This document shows, piece after piece, positions 22,125 to 29,791 of a stretch of 64,000 nucleotides of DNA. The stretch is from Rhodocyclaceae bacterium (GTDB taxonomy: Bacteria; Pseudomonadota; Gammaproteobacteria; Burkholderiales; Rhodocyclaceae): contig JALNXH010000001.1 of NCBI GenBank assembly GCA_023230455.1, positions 1 through 64,000 on the forward strand, written 5' to 3'. Both the position numbers and the translations under genes were made by a program. Every line of letters starts with the position of its first letter. Position 1 is the first letter of the stretch. The notes under the pieces are model-generated. The model did no database searches and was not told the DNA's origin. It saw nothing but the letters and a program-made list of their open reading frames with translations.

Positions 22125-22552
22125 TCGAAACCCACGGCCGCATCGTCGCACTCCACGACGGCCTCGCCGACGTCCGTCTTTCCGTTGCTTCGGCCTGCGG
22201 CGCCTGCGGCCACCGCAACTCCTGCGATCAACACGGGGGCAACCGGGAACGCACGGTACGCGTCGCCGCGCCGCTAGGCGCCCACGCCGGCGACCGGGTC
22301 ATGCTATCGCTGCCCGAATCCACCCTGCATCTGGGCAGCCTGCTCGGCTACCTGCTGCCGGCAGTCGCCACCCTCGGCGGCGCCATCGCGCTGGCCGCAG
22401 GGGGCGATGCCGCGGCCGTGCTCGGCGCCGGTCTCGGCCTCGGCGCCGGACTGCTCTGCGTGCGCCTGATCGGTCGGCGCTGGGCCGACGACGCAACGCT
22501 GCCGATGTCCTGCACCCCCACTTCGAATTCACCCCACGGAGACACACCATGA
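22121..22552 (+). CDS. RseC/SoxR-reducing-type membrane protein
   Basis: A 143-residue protein starting MIETHGRIVALHDGLADVRL. It has a Cys motif SACGACGHRNSC (C26, C29, C35), a beta-rich middle and two membrane helices (about 65-110: SLLGYLLPAVATLGGAIALA and AAVLGAGLGLGAGLLCVRLI). This is the RseC/MucC family, which in other bacteria works with the Rnf complex in electron transfer or SoxR reduction. In a nif operon it may help low-potential electron supply; this is inference. Both ends overlap neighbouring genes by 4 bases. Confidence 0.85.
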   Translation: MIETHGRIVALHDGLADVRLSVASACGACGHRNSCDQHGGNRERTVRVAAPLGAHAGDRVMLSLPESTLHLGSLLGYLLPAVATLGGAIALAAGGDAAAVLGAGLGLGAGLLCVRLIGRRWADDATLPMSCTPTSNSPHGDTP

Positions 22553-23010
22553 ACGCAGTTCTCGAAACCGATCCGATCCTGGAAACCGACTTCATCAAGG
22601 AGATGGTGCGCCAGATGCGCGCCCTCGACAGCTACGGCAGTTGGGACGGCAAGAGCGCCGACAAAGTACTCGACGCCTTTGTCCTGACCAAGGAGCGCAA
22701 GCGCGAGATTCCGGTCATCGGCGACCCCGACGAAACCACCCTCGCCCGCGTCAAGGCTTTCTACAACGCGATTGCGGTGCTGATCGAGAAAGAGTGCGGA
22801 AAGATGGCGGTACCGATGATCCAGATCACCCACGAAGGCTTCGGCCGCGGCCTGATCACCGTCGGCAAGCTGGTCGTCTTCGACCGCACCCTGCGCGACG
22901 TGCATCGTTTCGGCTTCGAGAGCCTTTCCAAGATGAAGGACGAGGGCGACAAGTTGCTGGCTGTGGCGCTCGAAATCATAGGGAAGTATCCGGAAGTCGC
23001 TGGGCTGTAA
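22549..23010 (+). CDS. NifX-associated protein (DUF269)
   Basis: A 153-residue protein: DPILETDFIKEMVRQMRALD, then SYGSWDGKSADKVLDAFVLT, FYNAIAVLIEKECGKMAVPM and GFGRGLITVGKLVVFDRTLR. These are the standard DUF269 signatures. The family is found almost only in nif clusters, directly after nifX, and its role is unknown. It overlaps the rseC-like gene by 4 bases. Confidence 0.93.
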   Translation: MNAVLETDPILETDFIKEMVRQMRALDSYGSWDGKSADKVLDAFVLTKERKREIPVIGDPDETTLARVKAFYNAIAVLIEKECGKMAVPMIQITHEGFGRGLITVGKLVVFDRTLRDVHRFGFESLSKMKDEGDKLLAVALEIIGKYPEVAGL

Positions 23011-23021
23011 GGTCAAAGGCG

Positions 23022-23109
23022 GCTAACCACGGGGAGCACGGGGGACACGGGGAAATAAAGCAGGGTTGTACGCGTCCTTCGCCGTGCCCCCCTTGTCCCC
23101 CGTGGTTCA
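23022..23109 (+). repeat. Long imperfect inverted repeat between the DUF269 and DUF683 genes
   Basis: The left arm AACCACGGGGAGCACGGGGG (from 23025) with following ACACGGGG pairs imperfectly with the right arm CCCCCTTGTCCCCCGTGGTT (23089-23108). The middle is AT-richer. It may form a hairpin in the nifN transcript. It is a different sequence family from the REP units in this window. Confidence 0.65.
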
Positions 23110-23135
23110 TCTTAAGTTTTCTGCAAGAGGTTTTC

Positions 23136-23345
23136 ATGAGTGAAGAAGCACTGAAAGAACTGGACAAGGAAGTGAAAAAGCTCAAACGCATGGCCAACGA
23201 GCAGGCGTCCGTGTTGCACGACCTGATCGAGGACCGACTGCCTGCCGCCTTCGAGGATCTCCCGGCCATCGCCCAATCCACTTACGACGCCTGCAAGCTC
23301 TGGGCGGAAGCCAACGCGCGGCTGGTCGCGGCGCAGAAAGGATAG
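23136..23345 (+). CDS. CCE_0567/DUF683-type small protein
   Basis: A 69-residue helical protein: MSEEALKELDKEVKKLKRMA, then NEQASVLHDLIEDRLPAAFE and DLPAIAQSTYDACKLWAEAN. This is the two-helix DUF683 (CCE_0567 metalloprotein) family, a constant small companion of nifX/DUF269/fdxB. A metal-binding coiled-coil hairpin is known for a cyanobacterial member; the function is unproven. The ATG at 23136 follows AAGAGG. Confidence 0.88.
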   Translation: MSEEALKELDKEVKKLKRMANEQASVLHDLIEDRLPAAFEDLPAIAQSTYDACKLWAEANARLVAAQKG

Positions 23346-23350
23346 TCATC

Positions 23351-23641
23351 ATGGCCAAGATTACCGGCCTCACCCGCGGCGGGAGCGAATGGACGCCGGA
23401 GTTCGTCGCCTTTCTCGATCCGAAAAAATGCATCGGCTGCGGCCGCTGCTACAAAGTCTGTCCGCGCGAGGTGCTCGATCTGGTGGAGCGCACCGAGGAC
23501 ATGGAATGCGACGACGATTTCGATGATGACGACAATATGATGGTGATGACCGTGGCCCATGCCGAGGACTGCATCGGCTGCGGCTCCTGCGGCCGCGTCT
23601 GTCCCAAGGGCTGTTACACCTATGCCGGTGCCGAGGCATGA
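23351..23641 (+). CDS. fdxB: FdxB, nif-specific ferredoxin III
   Basis: A 96-residue ferredoxin: TRGGSEWTPEFVAFLDPKKC, then IGCGRCYKVCPREVLDL. An acidic loop ECDDDFDDDDNMMVMTVAHA follows, then CIGCGSCGRVCPKGC. The motifs are two C-x2-C-x2-C-x3-CP clusters with the acidic loop between, as in the nif-specific ferredoxin III family. It probably delivers electrons during FeMo-co assembly. Its last codon overlaps the next ATG. Confidence 0.95.
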   Translation: MAKITGLTRGGSEWTPEFVAFLDPKKCIGCGRCYKVCPREVLDLVERTEDMECDDDFDDDDNMMVMTVAHAEDCIGCGSCGRVCPKGCYTYAGAEA

Positions 23642-24003
23642 GCATGGATCGGGATCTCGCCGCCCGTCTCGCGGGCCAACGCGACATTCTGCAAGCTGCG
23701 CTGGCGCGCATGCGCAGCGAAGCCGCGCAATGGGGCATCGCCCTCGACGGAGTGGATGAAGCGAGCGCGCGATTCGCTTTCCAGCAAGACCCCTTCAGCG
23801 GCGACGCGGCGCTGCTGGCGCGCTGGGTGCATGAGCATCGGCGCACCTCCCTGTCGATCCGCGAGGACGGCTACGTCTATGGCGAAACGGACGTACTGGC
23901 GCTGCATCCGTCGCAGCCCGAGCAATGGATCGAAGCCGTCGTGTTGTGGGGCCGGCCGCCGCACCTGAAAAGCGAACCGCGGCTGATCGAGATGCCCCCA
24001 TGA
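23638..24003 (+). CDS. Uncharacterised nif-cluster protein (121 aa)
   Basis: No family recognised. The N-terminal half is helical (LAARLAGQRDILQAALARMR) and the rest has FAFQQDPFSGDAALLARWVH, then EHRRTSLSIREDGYVYGETD and WIEAVVLWGRPPHLK. It is soluble, with no cysteine in the part read. 4-base overlaps join it to fdxB and to the next unknown gene, so translation is coupled and a nif-related job is likely. The two could be partners. Confidence 0.75.
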   Translation: MSMDRDLAARLAGQRDILQAALARMRSEAAQWGIALDGVDEASARFAFQQDPFSGDAALLARWVHEHRRTSLSIREDGYVYGETDVLALHPSQPEQWIEAVVLWGRPPHLKSEPRLIEMPP

Positions 24004-24410
24004 GCGGGGCCGCGCGGCTGATCCTGTTCCACACGCAGGCAACCAGCGGCCGTACCCGTTTCCTCCGATTCGCTACCGGCCTGCTCGCCTTCGAGGGGCT
24101 ACCGGCGCAAGCCACACTGTGCACGGCGCCATCGCCGCTGCGCCTGCATCCGGCCGCCCTGCTGCGCGAGGCCGAGCAGCGCCTGGGGCTGGCGGGCGGC
24201 GGCCTAGAAGCCGAAACCGGGTTCCACGCCGAACTGGTCGCCGCCGCCGGCCCGCTGCCGGTGGTGCTGGCGCGCTTCACCGCCATCGATCCGCCGTTCG
24301 CCGCGGCAGCAACCGTCGGCGCCCACTTCGTCAGTCTCACCGAAGTCCGCGGACTGCCCGCGGTGGAAATGCAACTGGCCCGCCTGGCCTACGAAACCAT
24401 CCTCGGTTGA
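24000..24410 (+). CDS. Uncharacterised nif-cluster protein (136 aa)
   Basis: No family recognised. It starts MSGAARLILFHTQATSGRTR. RFLRFATGLLAFEG, an Ala-rich middle, VLARFTAIDPPFAAAATVGA and FVSLTEVRGLPAVEMQLARL follow. It is soluble; the single Cys lies in TLCTAPS. It is the last gene of the nifN transcript, overlapping the previous gene by 4 bases, and its stop is 6 bases before the NifA site of the iscA-nifUSV promoter. Confidence 0.72.
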   Translation: MSGAARLILFHTQATSGRTRFLRFATGLLAFEGLPAQATLCTAPSPLRLHPAALLREAEQRLGLAGGGLEAETGFHAELVAAAGPLPVVLARFTAIDPPFAAAATVGAHFVSLTEVRGLPAVEMQLARLAYETILG

Positions 24411-24416
24411 GCGCTT

Positions 24417-24432
24417 TGTCGCAAATGCGACA
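24417..24432 (+). promoter_or_regulatory. NifA upstream activator site for iscA-nifUSV
   Basis: TGTCGCAAATGCGACA, a perfect and nearly fully palindromic TGT-N10-ACA, 69 bases upstream of the -24 element at 24501. Confidence 0.85.
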
Positions 24433-24500
24433 ACCGGCCACGACCTACCCCCTGCCCCGCAAGCCCCTCCGTTAAGCCATTCCTCACACCAAGGTGGAGT

Positions 24501-24516
24501 TGGTATGCCCCTTGCA
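24501..24516 (+). promoter_or_regulatory. Sigma-54 promoter of iscA-nifUSV
   Basis: TGGTATGCCCCTTGCA: GG (24502-24503), GC (24514-24515), 12-base offset, CTTGCA at -12. It lies 56 bases before the iscA ATG. Confidence 0.85.
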
Positions 24517-24571
24517 GAGAAGCGTCTGTCCCCCGACCCAACGACAAAACCCTGCCTACGGAGAGAACGCC

Positions 24572-24895
24572 ATGATCAATCTGACCCCCAACGCCACCAA
24601 GGCCATCCGCCGCTTCATCAAGGGTTCCGAAACACCGGTGGCCGGCCTGCGCATCTTCGTTTCCGGCGGCGGCTGCTCCGGGCTGCAATACGGCCTGCGT
24701 CTCGAACCACAGAAAGGCGACGACGACTTCGAATTCACCATCGACGAATTCACCCTGCTGGTCGATCCGATGAGCCGGCCGATGATCGAGGGGATTACCG
24801 TGGATTTCGTCGATTCGCTGACCCAGACCGGCTTCAAGTTCAACAACCCCAATGCCACCGGCTCCTGCGCCTGCGGCCAATCCTTTTCCGCCTGA
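24572..24895 (+). CDS. Nif-specific IscA (A-type Fe-S carrier)
   Basis: A 107-residue A-type carrier: MINLTPNATKAIRRFIKGSE then LRIFVSGGGCSGLQYGLRL. The three ligand cysteines are C35, C99 and C101 (GSCACGQSFSA). This is the NifIscA that accompanies nifU/nifS in Azotobacter-like clusters, where it helps Fe-S delivery to nitrogenase components. First gene of the iscA-nifUSV-cysE-nifWZM transcript. The start is ATG 24572, preceded by GGAGAG. Confidence 0.93.
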   Translation: MINLTPNATKAIRRFIKGSETPVAGLRIFVSGGGCSGLQYGLRLEPQKGDDDFEFTIDEFTLLVDPMSRPMIEGITVDFVDSLTQTGFKFNNPNATGSCACGQSFSA

Positions 24896-24913
24896 TCTCG
24901 AAGGAGCGCAACC

Positions 24914-25804
24914 ATGTGGGACTACTCGGCAAAGGTTCAGGAGCATTTCTACAACCCGAAGAACACCGGCCCGCTGGAAAACGCCAACGGCGTCGGCGAC
25001 GTCGGTTCGATCAAGTGCGGCGATGCGCTGCGGCTGATGCTGAAGGTGGACCCACAGACCGAAGTGATCGAGGACGCACACTTCCAGACCTTCGGTTGCG
25101 GCTCGGCCATCGCCTCTTCTTCGGCGCTGACCGAGATCATCAAGGGCAAGACCCTCGACGAAGCGCTGCAGGTGAGCAACCAGGACATCGCCGACTACCT
25201 CGACGGCCTGCCGCCGGAGAAGATGCACTGCTCGGTGATGGGCCGCGAAGCCCTCCAGGCCGCCATCGCCAACTACCGCGGCGAGGAATGGAAGGACGAC
25301 CACGAAGAAGGTGCGCTGGTCTGCAAGTGCTTCGCCATCGACGCGGTGATGATCGAGGATGTGGTGCGCGCCAACGGTCTGGTCTCGGTGGAGGAAGTCA
25401 CCAACTACACCAAGGCCGGCGGCGGCTGCTCGTCCTGCCACGAGGCCATCGAGGAAATCCTCGAAAAGGTTGCCGAAGAATGGTCTGCCGAGGGCGGCGC
25501 CGCGGCGGCAACGCCGGCACCCGAACCCGCAAAGCCGGCTGCCAGGGCACAACTCACCAGCTACCAGCGCATGCGCAAGATCGAGGAAGTCGTCGAATCG
25601 ATCCGCCCGACGCTGGTCAAGGACGGCGGCGACATCGAGATCGTCGAGGTCTCCGGCAAGGACATCTACGTGAACCTGAAGGGTGCCTGCGCCGGCTGCA
25701 TGATGGAACAGGCCACCCTCGGCGGCATCCAGCAGAAATTGATCGAGGCCCTTGGGGAATTCGTCCGCCTGCTGCCGGCAAAGCTGCTGACGGAGATCCA
25801 CTGA
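24914..25804 (+). CDS. nifU: NifU, Fe-S cluster scaffold for nitrogenase
   Basis: A 296-residue three-domain scaffold. The IscU-like N-domain has C35, C62 and C106. The central permanent [2Fe-2S] domain has C137, C139, C172 and C175. An Ala/Pro linker (~190-212) leads to the C-terminal Nfu domain with C259-x2-C262 (GACAGCMMEQATLGG). All ligands are present. It works with NifS to make [4Fe-4S] clusters for NifH and NifB. It starts 18 bases after iscA with AAGGAG. Confidence 0.98.
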   Translation: MWDYSAKVQEHFYNPKNTGPLENANGVGDVGSIKCGDALRLMLKVDPQTEVIEDAHFQTFGCGSAIASSSALTEIIKGKTLDEALQVSNQDIADYLDGLPPEKMHCSVMGREALQAAIANYRGEEWKDDHEEGALVCKCFAIDAVMIEDVVRANGLVSVEEVTNYTKAGGGCSSCHEAIEEILEKVAEEWSAEGGAAAATPAPEPAKPAARAQLTSYQRMRKIEEVVESIRPTLVKDGGDIEIVEVSGKDIYVNLKGACAGCMMEQATLGGIQQKLIEALGEFVRLLPAKLLTEIH

Positions 25805-25817
25805 GGCCCCATCCAAC

Positions 25818-25897
25818 CGTTCGCCCTGAGCGCGTCGAAGGGTGAACGCCGACATGAAGTTTCGCTCGTTCATGCTTCGACAGGCTCAGCACGAACG
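25818..25897 (+). repeat. REP-like palindromic pair between nifU and nifS
   Basis: Unit 1 CGTTCGCCCTGAGCGCGTCG...GTGAACG (25818-25848). Unit 2 CGTTCATGCTTCGACAGGCT...GAACG (25867-25897). The units are oppositely arranged, as in a paired REP (BIME-like) element. The nifS ribosome site (AGAGAGG) follows directly. Confidence 0.75.
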
Positions 25898-25924
25898 GGT
25901 AACAGCAGAGAGAGGCGCCAGACA

Positions 25925-27142
25925 ATGAAACCGATCTACCTCGACAACAACGCCACCACCGCCTGCGACCCGGCCGTGGTCGAAGCGATGCTGCCTTATT
26001 TCACCGAGCAGTTCGGCAACCCCTCCTCGATGCACAGCTTCGGCAACAAGGTCGGCGGCGCGATCAAGGACGCACGCAGAAAGGTGCAGGCGCTGCTCGG
26101 CGCCGAGCACGAGTCCGAAATCGTGTTCACCTCCTGCGGCACCGAGTCGGACACCACCGCCATCCTCTCCGCGCTCAAGGCCCAGCCCGAGCGCAACCAG
26201 ATCGTCACCACCGCCGTCGAACACCCGGCGATCCTGACGCTGTGCGAGTTCCTCGAAAAGGACGGCTACATCGTCAGGAAGCTCGGCGTCGACAAGCGCG
26301 GCCGGCTCGATCTCGACGAATACAAGTCGCTGCTCAACGACCGCGTCGCCATCGTTTCCGCGATGTGGGCCAACAACGAGACCGGCACCCTTTTCCCGGT
26401 CGAGGAAATGGCCGAACTGGCCCATGCCCGGAGCATCCAGTTTCATACCGACGCGGTGCAGGCCGTGGGCAAGATCCCGATGGACCTGAAGCAGACCCGG
26501 ATCGACATGCTCTCGCTCTCCGGCCACAAGCTCCATGCGCCGAAAGGCATCGGCGTGCTCTACCTGCGCCGCAACACCCGCTTCCGCCCGCTGCTGCGCG
26601 GCGGCCACCAGGAGCGCGGGCGGCGCGCCGGCACGGAGAACGCCGCCTCCATCGTCGGTCTCGGCGTGGCCTGCGATCTGGCGCTGCAAAATCTCGTACA
26701 CGAGAACACCGAAGTCCGCCGTCTGCGCGACAAACTCCAGGCCGGCATCCTGGCCCGGGTGCCGCACGCCTTCGCCACCGGCGACGCCGGCCCGGCCGGC
26801 AAGCGCCTGCCCAACACCTGCAACATCGCCTTCGAGTACATCGAGGGCGAGGCCATCCTGATGCTGCTCAACAAGATGGGCATCGCGGCATCGAGCGGCT
26901 CGGCCTGCACCTCGGGCTCGCTGGAACCGTCGCACGTGATGCGCGCGATGGGCATCCCCTACACCGCCGCCCACGGCACCACGCGCTTTTCCCTCTCGCG
27001 CTACAACACCGAGGCGGAAATCGACCGGGTGATCGACGCCGTTCCCGAAATTGTCGCCCGGCTGCGTAAACTCTCGCCCTACTGGAGCGCCAACGGCCCG
27101 GTGGACGACACGGAACGGGCTTTCGCCCCGGCCTATGCGTGA
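25925..27142 (+). CDS. nifS: NifS, cysteine desulfurase
   Basis: A 405-residue PLP enzyme that takes sulfur from cysteine for NifU. PLP Lys is K202 (SGHKLHAPKGIG). The persulfide Cys is C328 in SSGSACTSGSLEPSHV. The N-terminus MKPIYLDNNATTACDPAVVE and VEHPAIL (H100) are class I NifS-type. The last 8 bases overlap the nifV ATG at 27135. Confidence 0.98.
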   Translation: MKPIYLDNNATTACDPAVVEAMLPYFTEQFGNPSSMHSFGNKVGGAIKDARRKVQALLGAEHESEIVFTSCGTESDTTAILSALKAQPERNQIVTTAVEHPAILTLCEFLEKDGYIVRKLGVDKRGRLDLDEYKSLLNDRVAIVSAMWANNETGTLFPVEEMAELAHARSIQFHTDAVQAVGKIPMDLKQTRIDMLSLSGHKLHAPKGIGVLYLRRNTRFRPLLRGGHQERGRRAGTENAASIVGLGVACDLALQNLVHENTEVRRLRDKLQAGILARVPHAFATGDAGPAGKRLPNTCNIAFEYIEGEAILMLLNKMGIAASSGSACTSGSLEPSHVMRAMGIPYTAAHGTTRFSLSRYNTEAEIDRVIDAVPEIVARLRKLSPYWSANGPVDDTERAFAPAYA

Positions 27143-28358
27143 GGCAAAAAACCTCCCCGCCGGCGGGGCCGAGCCTGTCGACGGCCCCGTTCGGCACACC
27201 CGCGATTCGACACGCTCAACGCGAACGGATCGGGTCGCCGTCACCATCAACGACACCACCCTGCGCGACGGCGAGCAGTCGGCCGGGGTCGCCTTCAGCC
27301 TGGAGGAAAAGCTCGACATCGCCCGCCGCCTCGACGCCCTCGGCGTGCCCGAACTCGAAGTCGGCATCCCGGCGATGGGCGAGGAGGAGCGCGACGGCAT
27401 CCGCGCCGTCGCGGCACTCGGACTAAGGGCGAAGCTGATGGTCTGGTGCCGTCTGCACGGCGCCGACATTGCCGCGGCGGCCGGACTCGGCGCCCGGCAC
27501 ATCGACATTTCAATCCCCGCCTCCGATCGCCATCTGGCCTCCAAGCTGCGCCGCGACCGGCCCTGGCTGCTCGCCGCCATCGACCGCCACGTGCGCCAGG
27601 CGCGCGACCTCGGTTTCGCGGTCTGCGTCGGCCTCGAAGACGCTTCGCGGGCCGACCCGGACTTCCTGCCCCGCCTCGCCGCCGCCGCGGAGCGTGCCGG
27701 CGCATGCCGCCTGCGCTTCGCCGATACCCTGGGGGTACTCGATCCCTTCGCCACCCACGACCGCATCGCCGCCCTGCGGGCCGAGACCGATCTGGACATC
27801 GAAATGCATGCCCACGACGACCTCGGCATGGCCACCGCCAACACGCTGGCGGCCGTGCGCGCCGGCGCCAGCCACGTCAACACCACGGTGAACGGTCTCG
27901 GCGAACGCGCCGGCAACGCACCGCTGGAAGAAGTGGTGATGGGCCTGCACCAGTGCCACAAAATCGCTACCGGCATCGACCTGCGCGAGTTTCCCGCGCT
28001 TTCGGCACGCGTCGCGCGCGCCTCCGGCCGGCCCGTGCCCTGGCAGAAGAGCGTGGTCGGCGAAGGCGCGTTCGCCCACGAGGCCGGCATCCATGTCGAT
28101 GGCCTGCTCAAGGACCCCGGCAACTACCAGGGCTTCGATCCGGTGCTGGTCGGCCGCCGCCACCGCATCGTGCTCGGCAAGCACTCGGGTTCGCGCGCCG
28201 TGCAGCTGGTGATGACCCGCCTCGGCCATACGCTGGACGACCCCTCCGCCGAGGCCCTGCTCGGCAAGGTGCGACGCTTCGTTGCCGCCTGCAAGCGGGT
28301 GCCCGACGACAGCGACCTGTTGGCGCTGTATCAAGGGGAATGCCATGGACATGAATGA
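27135..28358 (+). CDS. nifV: NifV, homocitrate synthase (with REP-derived N-terminal insert)
   Basis: A 407-residue enzyme that condenses acetyl-CoA and 2-oxoglutarate into homocitrate, the organic ligand of FeMo-co. The core begins VTINDTTLRDGEQSAGVAFS. Metal-site HAHDDLGMA and NTTVNGLGERAGNAPLEEV are intact, as is VGEGAFAHEAGIHVDGL. The first ~33 residues are unusual: residues 11-32 are encoded by a REP-like palindrome (27167-27228). No ATG, GTG or TTG lies between 27135 and the conserved core, so the repeat is apparently translated. The start overlaps nifS by 8 bases. Confidence 0.96.
   Translation: MREAKNLPAGGAEPVDGPVRHTRDSTRSTRTDRVAVTINDTTLRDGEQSAGVAFSLEEKLDIARRLDALGVPELEVGIPAMGEEERDGIRAVAALGLRAKLMVWCRLHGADIAAAAGLGARHIDISIPASDRHLASKLRRDRPWLLAAIDRHVRQARDLGFAVCVGLEDASRADPDFLPRLAAAAERAGACRLRFADTLGVLDPFATHDRIAALRAETDLDIEMHAHDDLGMATANTLAAVRAGASHVNTTVNGLGERAGNAPLEEVVMGLHQCHKIATGIDLREFPALSARVARASGRPVPWQKSVVGEGAFAHEAGIHVDGLLKDPGNYQGFDPVLVGRRHRIVLGKHSGSRAVQLVMTRLGHTLDDPSAEALLGKVRRFVAACKRVPDDSDLLALYQGECHGHE
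27167..27228 (+). repeat. REP-like element inside the 5' end of nifV
   Basis: GGCCGAGCCTGTCGACGGCC (27168-27187) and GATTCGACACGCTCAACGCG (27204-27223), followed by AACGG, share the family core with the other copies. It is in frame and adds about 22 residues to NifV. Confidence 0.7.
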
Positions 28359-29256
28359 AATTCCGCCCGGCGCGCTTGCCGGTCGCGCAGGCGAAGGAGC
28401 GATCCTGCATCAACGTGGTTCGACAAGCTCACCACGAACGGATTCATATTCCGTTTCACATTCCGTTCGCCCTGAGCCTGTCGAAGGGCTTAGCCCAACC
28501 GGCGCGCAACGCAGGCCCGGCTTCTTCGCCTTGCTCAAGGAAGACCTCGCCTGCGTCTTCGGCCGCGACCCGGCGGCACGCTCCGCCATCGAGGTGCTGA
28601 CCACCTATCCGGGCCTGCACGCCCTCCTCGCCCACCGCATCAGCCACGGCCTGTGGCGCCGCGGCCGGCGCTATCCGGCGCGACTGGTGTCCTTCCTCGC
28701 CCGCATGCTGACCAATATCGACATCCATCCCGGCGCCCGCATCGGCCGGCGCTTTTTCATCGATCACGGCGCCGGCGTCGTAATCGGCGAGACGGCTGAA
28801 ATCGGCGACGACGTCACCCTTTACCACGGCGTTACCCTCGGCGGCACCACCTGGAACAAGGGCAAGCGCCATCCCACCCTCGGCAACGGCGTGGTGGCGG
28901 GCGCCGGGGCCAAGATCCTCGGCGCGATCACGGTGGCCGACAACGCCCGCGTCGGCGCCAATTCCGTGGTGGTCAAGGATGTGCCCGCCGGCCGCACCGT
29001 CGTCGGCATCCCCGGCCGGCTGGTCGGCGAACGCAGCGCACCCGCGGTCGGCGTCGGCGCCGCCGGCATGGCGATCAACCTCGACCACCACCTGATCCCC
29101 GATCCGGTCGGCAAGGCCATGCACTGCCTGCTCGAACGCATCGACGCGCTGGAAGGCGAAGTGCGCGTACTCCGGGGACAGCCCGCACCGGCGGCCAGCG
29201 TGGGCTGCGTCTCCTGCGCCGCCGGCGAACTCTGCTGCGAGGAACACCGTGGCTGA
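28345..29256 (+). CDS. cysE: Serine O-acetyltransferase of the nif cluster (CysE/NifP, with REP-derived insert)
   Basis: A 303-residue enzyme that makes O-acetylserine for cysteine, boosting sulfur supply to NifS. The left-handed beta-helix core has NIDIHPGARIGRRFFIDHGA, GVVIGETAEIGDDVTLYHGV and GGTTWNKGKRHPTLGNGVVV-like repeats, with the catalytic-site D-H pairs. Residues ~24-49 are encoded by a REP-like element (28415-28489), giving the typical REP-coded string RPEPVEG. The C-terminus has a Cys-rich CVSCAAGELCCEEH tail. The start overlaps nifV by 14 bases. Confidence 0.94.
   Translation: MDMNEIPPGALAGRAGEGAILHQRGSTSSPRTDSYSVSHSVRPEPVEGLSPTGAQRRPGFFALLKEDLACVFGRDPAARSAIEVLTTYPGLHALLAHRISHGLWRRGRRYPARLVSFLARMLTNIDIHPGARIGRRFFIDHGAGVVIGETAEIGDDVTLYHGVTLGGTTWNKGKRHPTLGNGVVAGAGAKILGAITVADNARVGANSVVVKDVPAGRTVVGIPGRLVGERSAPAVGVGAAGMAINLDHHLIPDPVGKAMHCLLERIDALEGEVRVLRGQPAPAASVGCVSCAAGELCCEEHRG
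28415..28489 (+). repeat. REP-like pair inside the 5' end of cysE
   Basis: Unit 1 GTGGTTCGACAAGCTCACCA...GAACGG (28415-28441). Unit 2 CCGTTCGCCCTGAGCCTGTC...GAAGGGC (28463-28489). Read in frame in CysE. Confidence 0.75.
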
Positions 29257-29452
29257 CCTGCTCAATTTCGGCGACGACGACGCCCTGTTCGTCGCCGAGC
29301 GGGCGATGCAGACGGCCGCCCGCCGCATCGCCGAAGCGCATGCACGCCTCAGCAAACTGATCGCCCTCGATGCCGACGCCCCCCTCGATGCCGCCCCGCT
29401 GCTGGCCGTGGTGGAAGCGGCGACCGGGGATGCGCTGCCCCTTGCCGCCTAA
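29249..29452 (+). CDS. Small uncharacterised protein between cysE and nifW
   Basis: A 67-residue helical, Ala-rich protein from GTG 29249: MADLLNFGDDDALFVAERAM, then QTAARRIAEAHARLSKLIAL. There is no known motif. It overlaps the cysE stop by 8 bases and ends 14 bases before nifW, and codon use resembles its neighbours, so it is probably real. No function can be proposed from sequence. Confidence 0.6.
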   Translation: MADLLNFGDDDALFVAERAMQTAARRIAEAHARLSKLIALDADAPLDAAPLLAVVEAATGDALPLAA

Positions 29453-29466
29453 CCCGGGAGACTGCC

Positions 29467-29781
29467 ATGAACTGCGAAGAACGCGATTTCGAATCGGACC
29501 TGGAGGAACTGGCTTCCGCCGAAGATTTCCTCGACTATTTCGAGGTGCCCTACCAACCGTCGGTGGTCCAGGTCAACCGCCTGCACATCCTGCAACGCTT
29601 CCATGACTACCTGGCGAAGCAGGAAGCCGGCAAGGCGCCGGATTACGCCGCCTACCGCCGGTGGCTGGTCATGGCCTACGAGGATTTCGTCAAGTCCGAC
29701 GCGCTCACCGAGCGGGTGTTCACCGTGCTGCAAAAGGCGGCCGGGACCTCGTTCCAGTCGGCGACCGACCTGTTCAGCTAG
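29467..29781 (+). CDS. nifW: NifW, nitrogenase-stabilising protein
   Basis: A 104-residue protein with the family signature LEELASAEDFLDYFEVPYQP, then SVVQVNRLHILQRFHDYLAK and YRRWLVMAYEDFVKSDALTE. NifW binds a late form of the MoFe protein and is linked to its oxygen protection. The start ATG 29467 follows GGGAG. It is directly upstream of nifZ and nifM, the usual late-assembly trio. Confidence 0.96.
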   Translation: MNCEERDFESDLEELASAEDFLDYFEVPYQPSVVQVNRLHILQRFHDYLAKQEAGKAPDYAAYRRWLVMAYEDFVKSDALTERVFTVLQKAAGTSFQSATDLFS

Positions 29782-29791
29782 ACATAGACCC

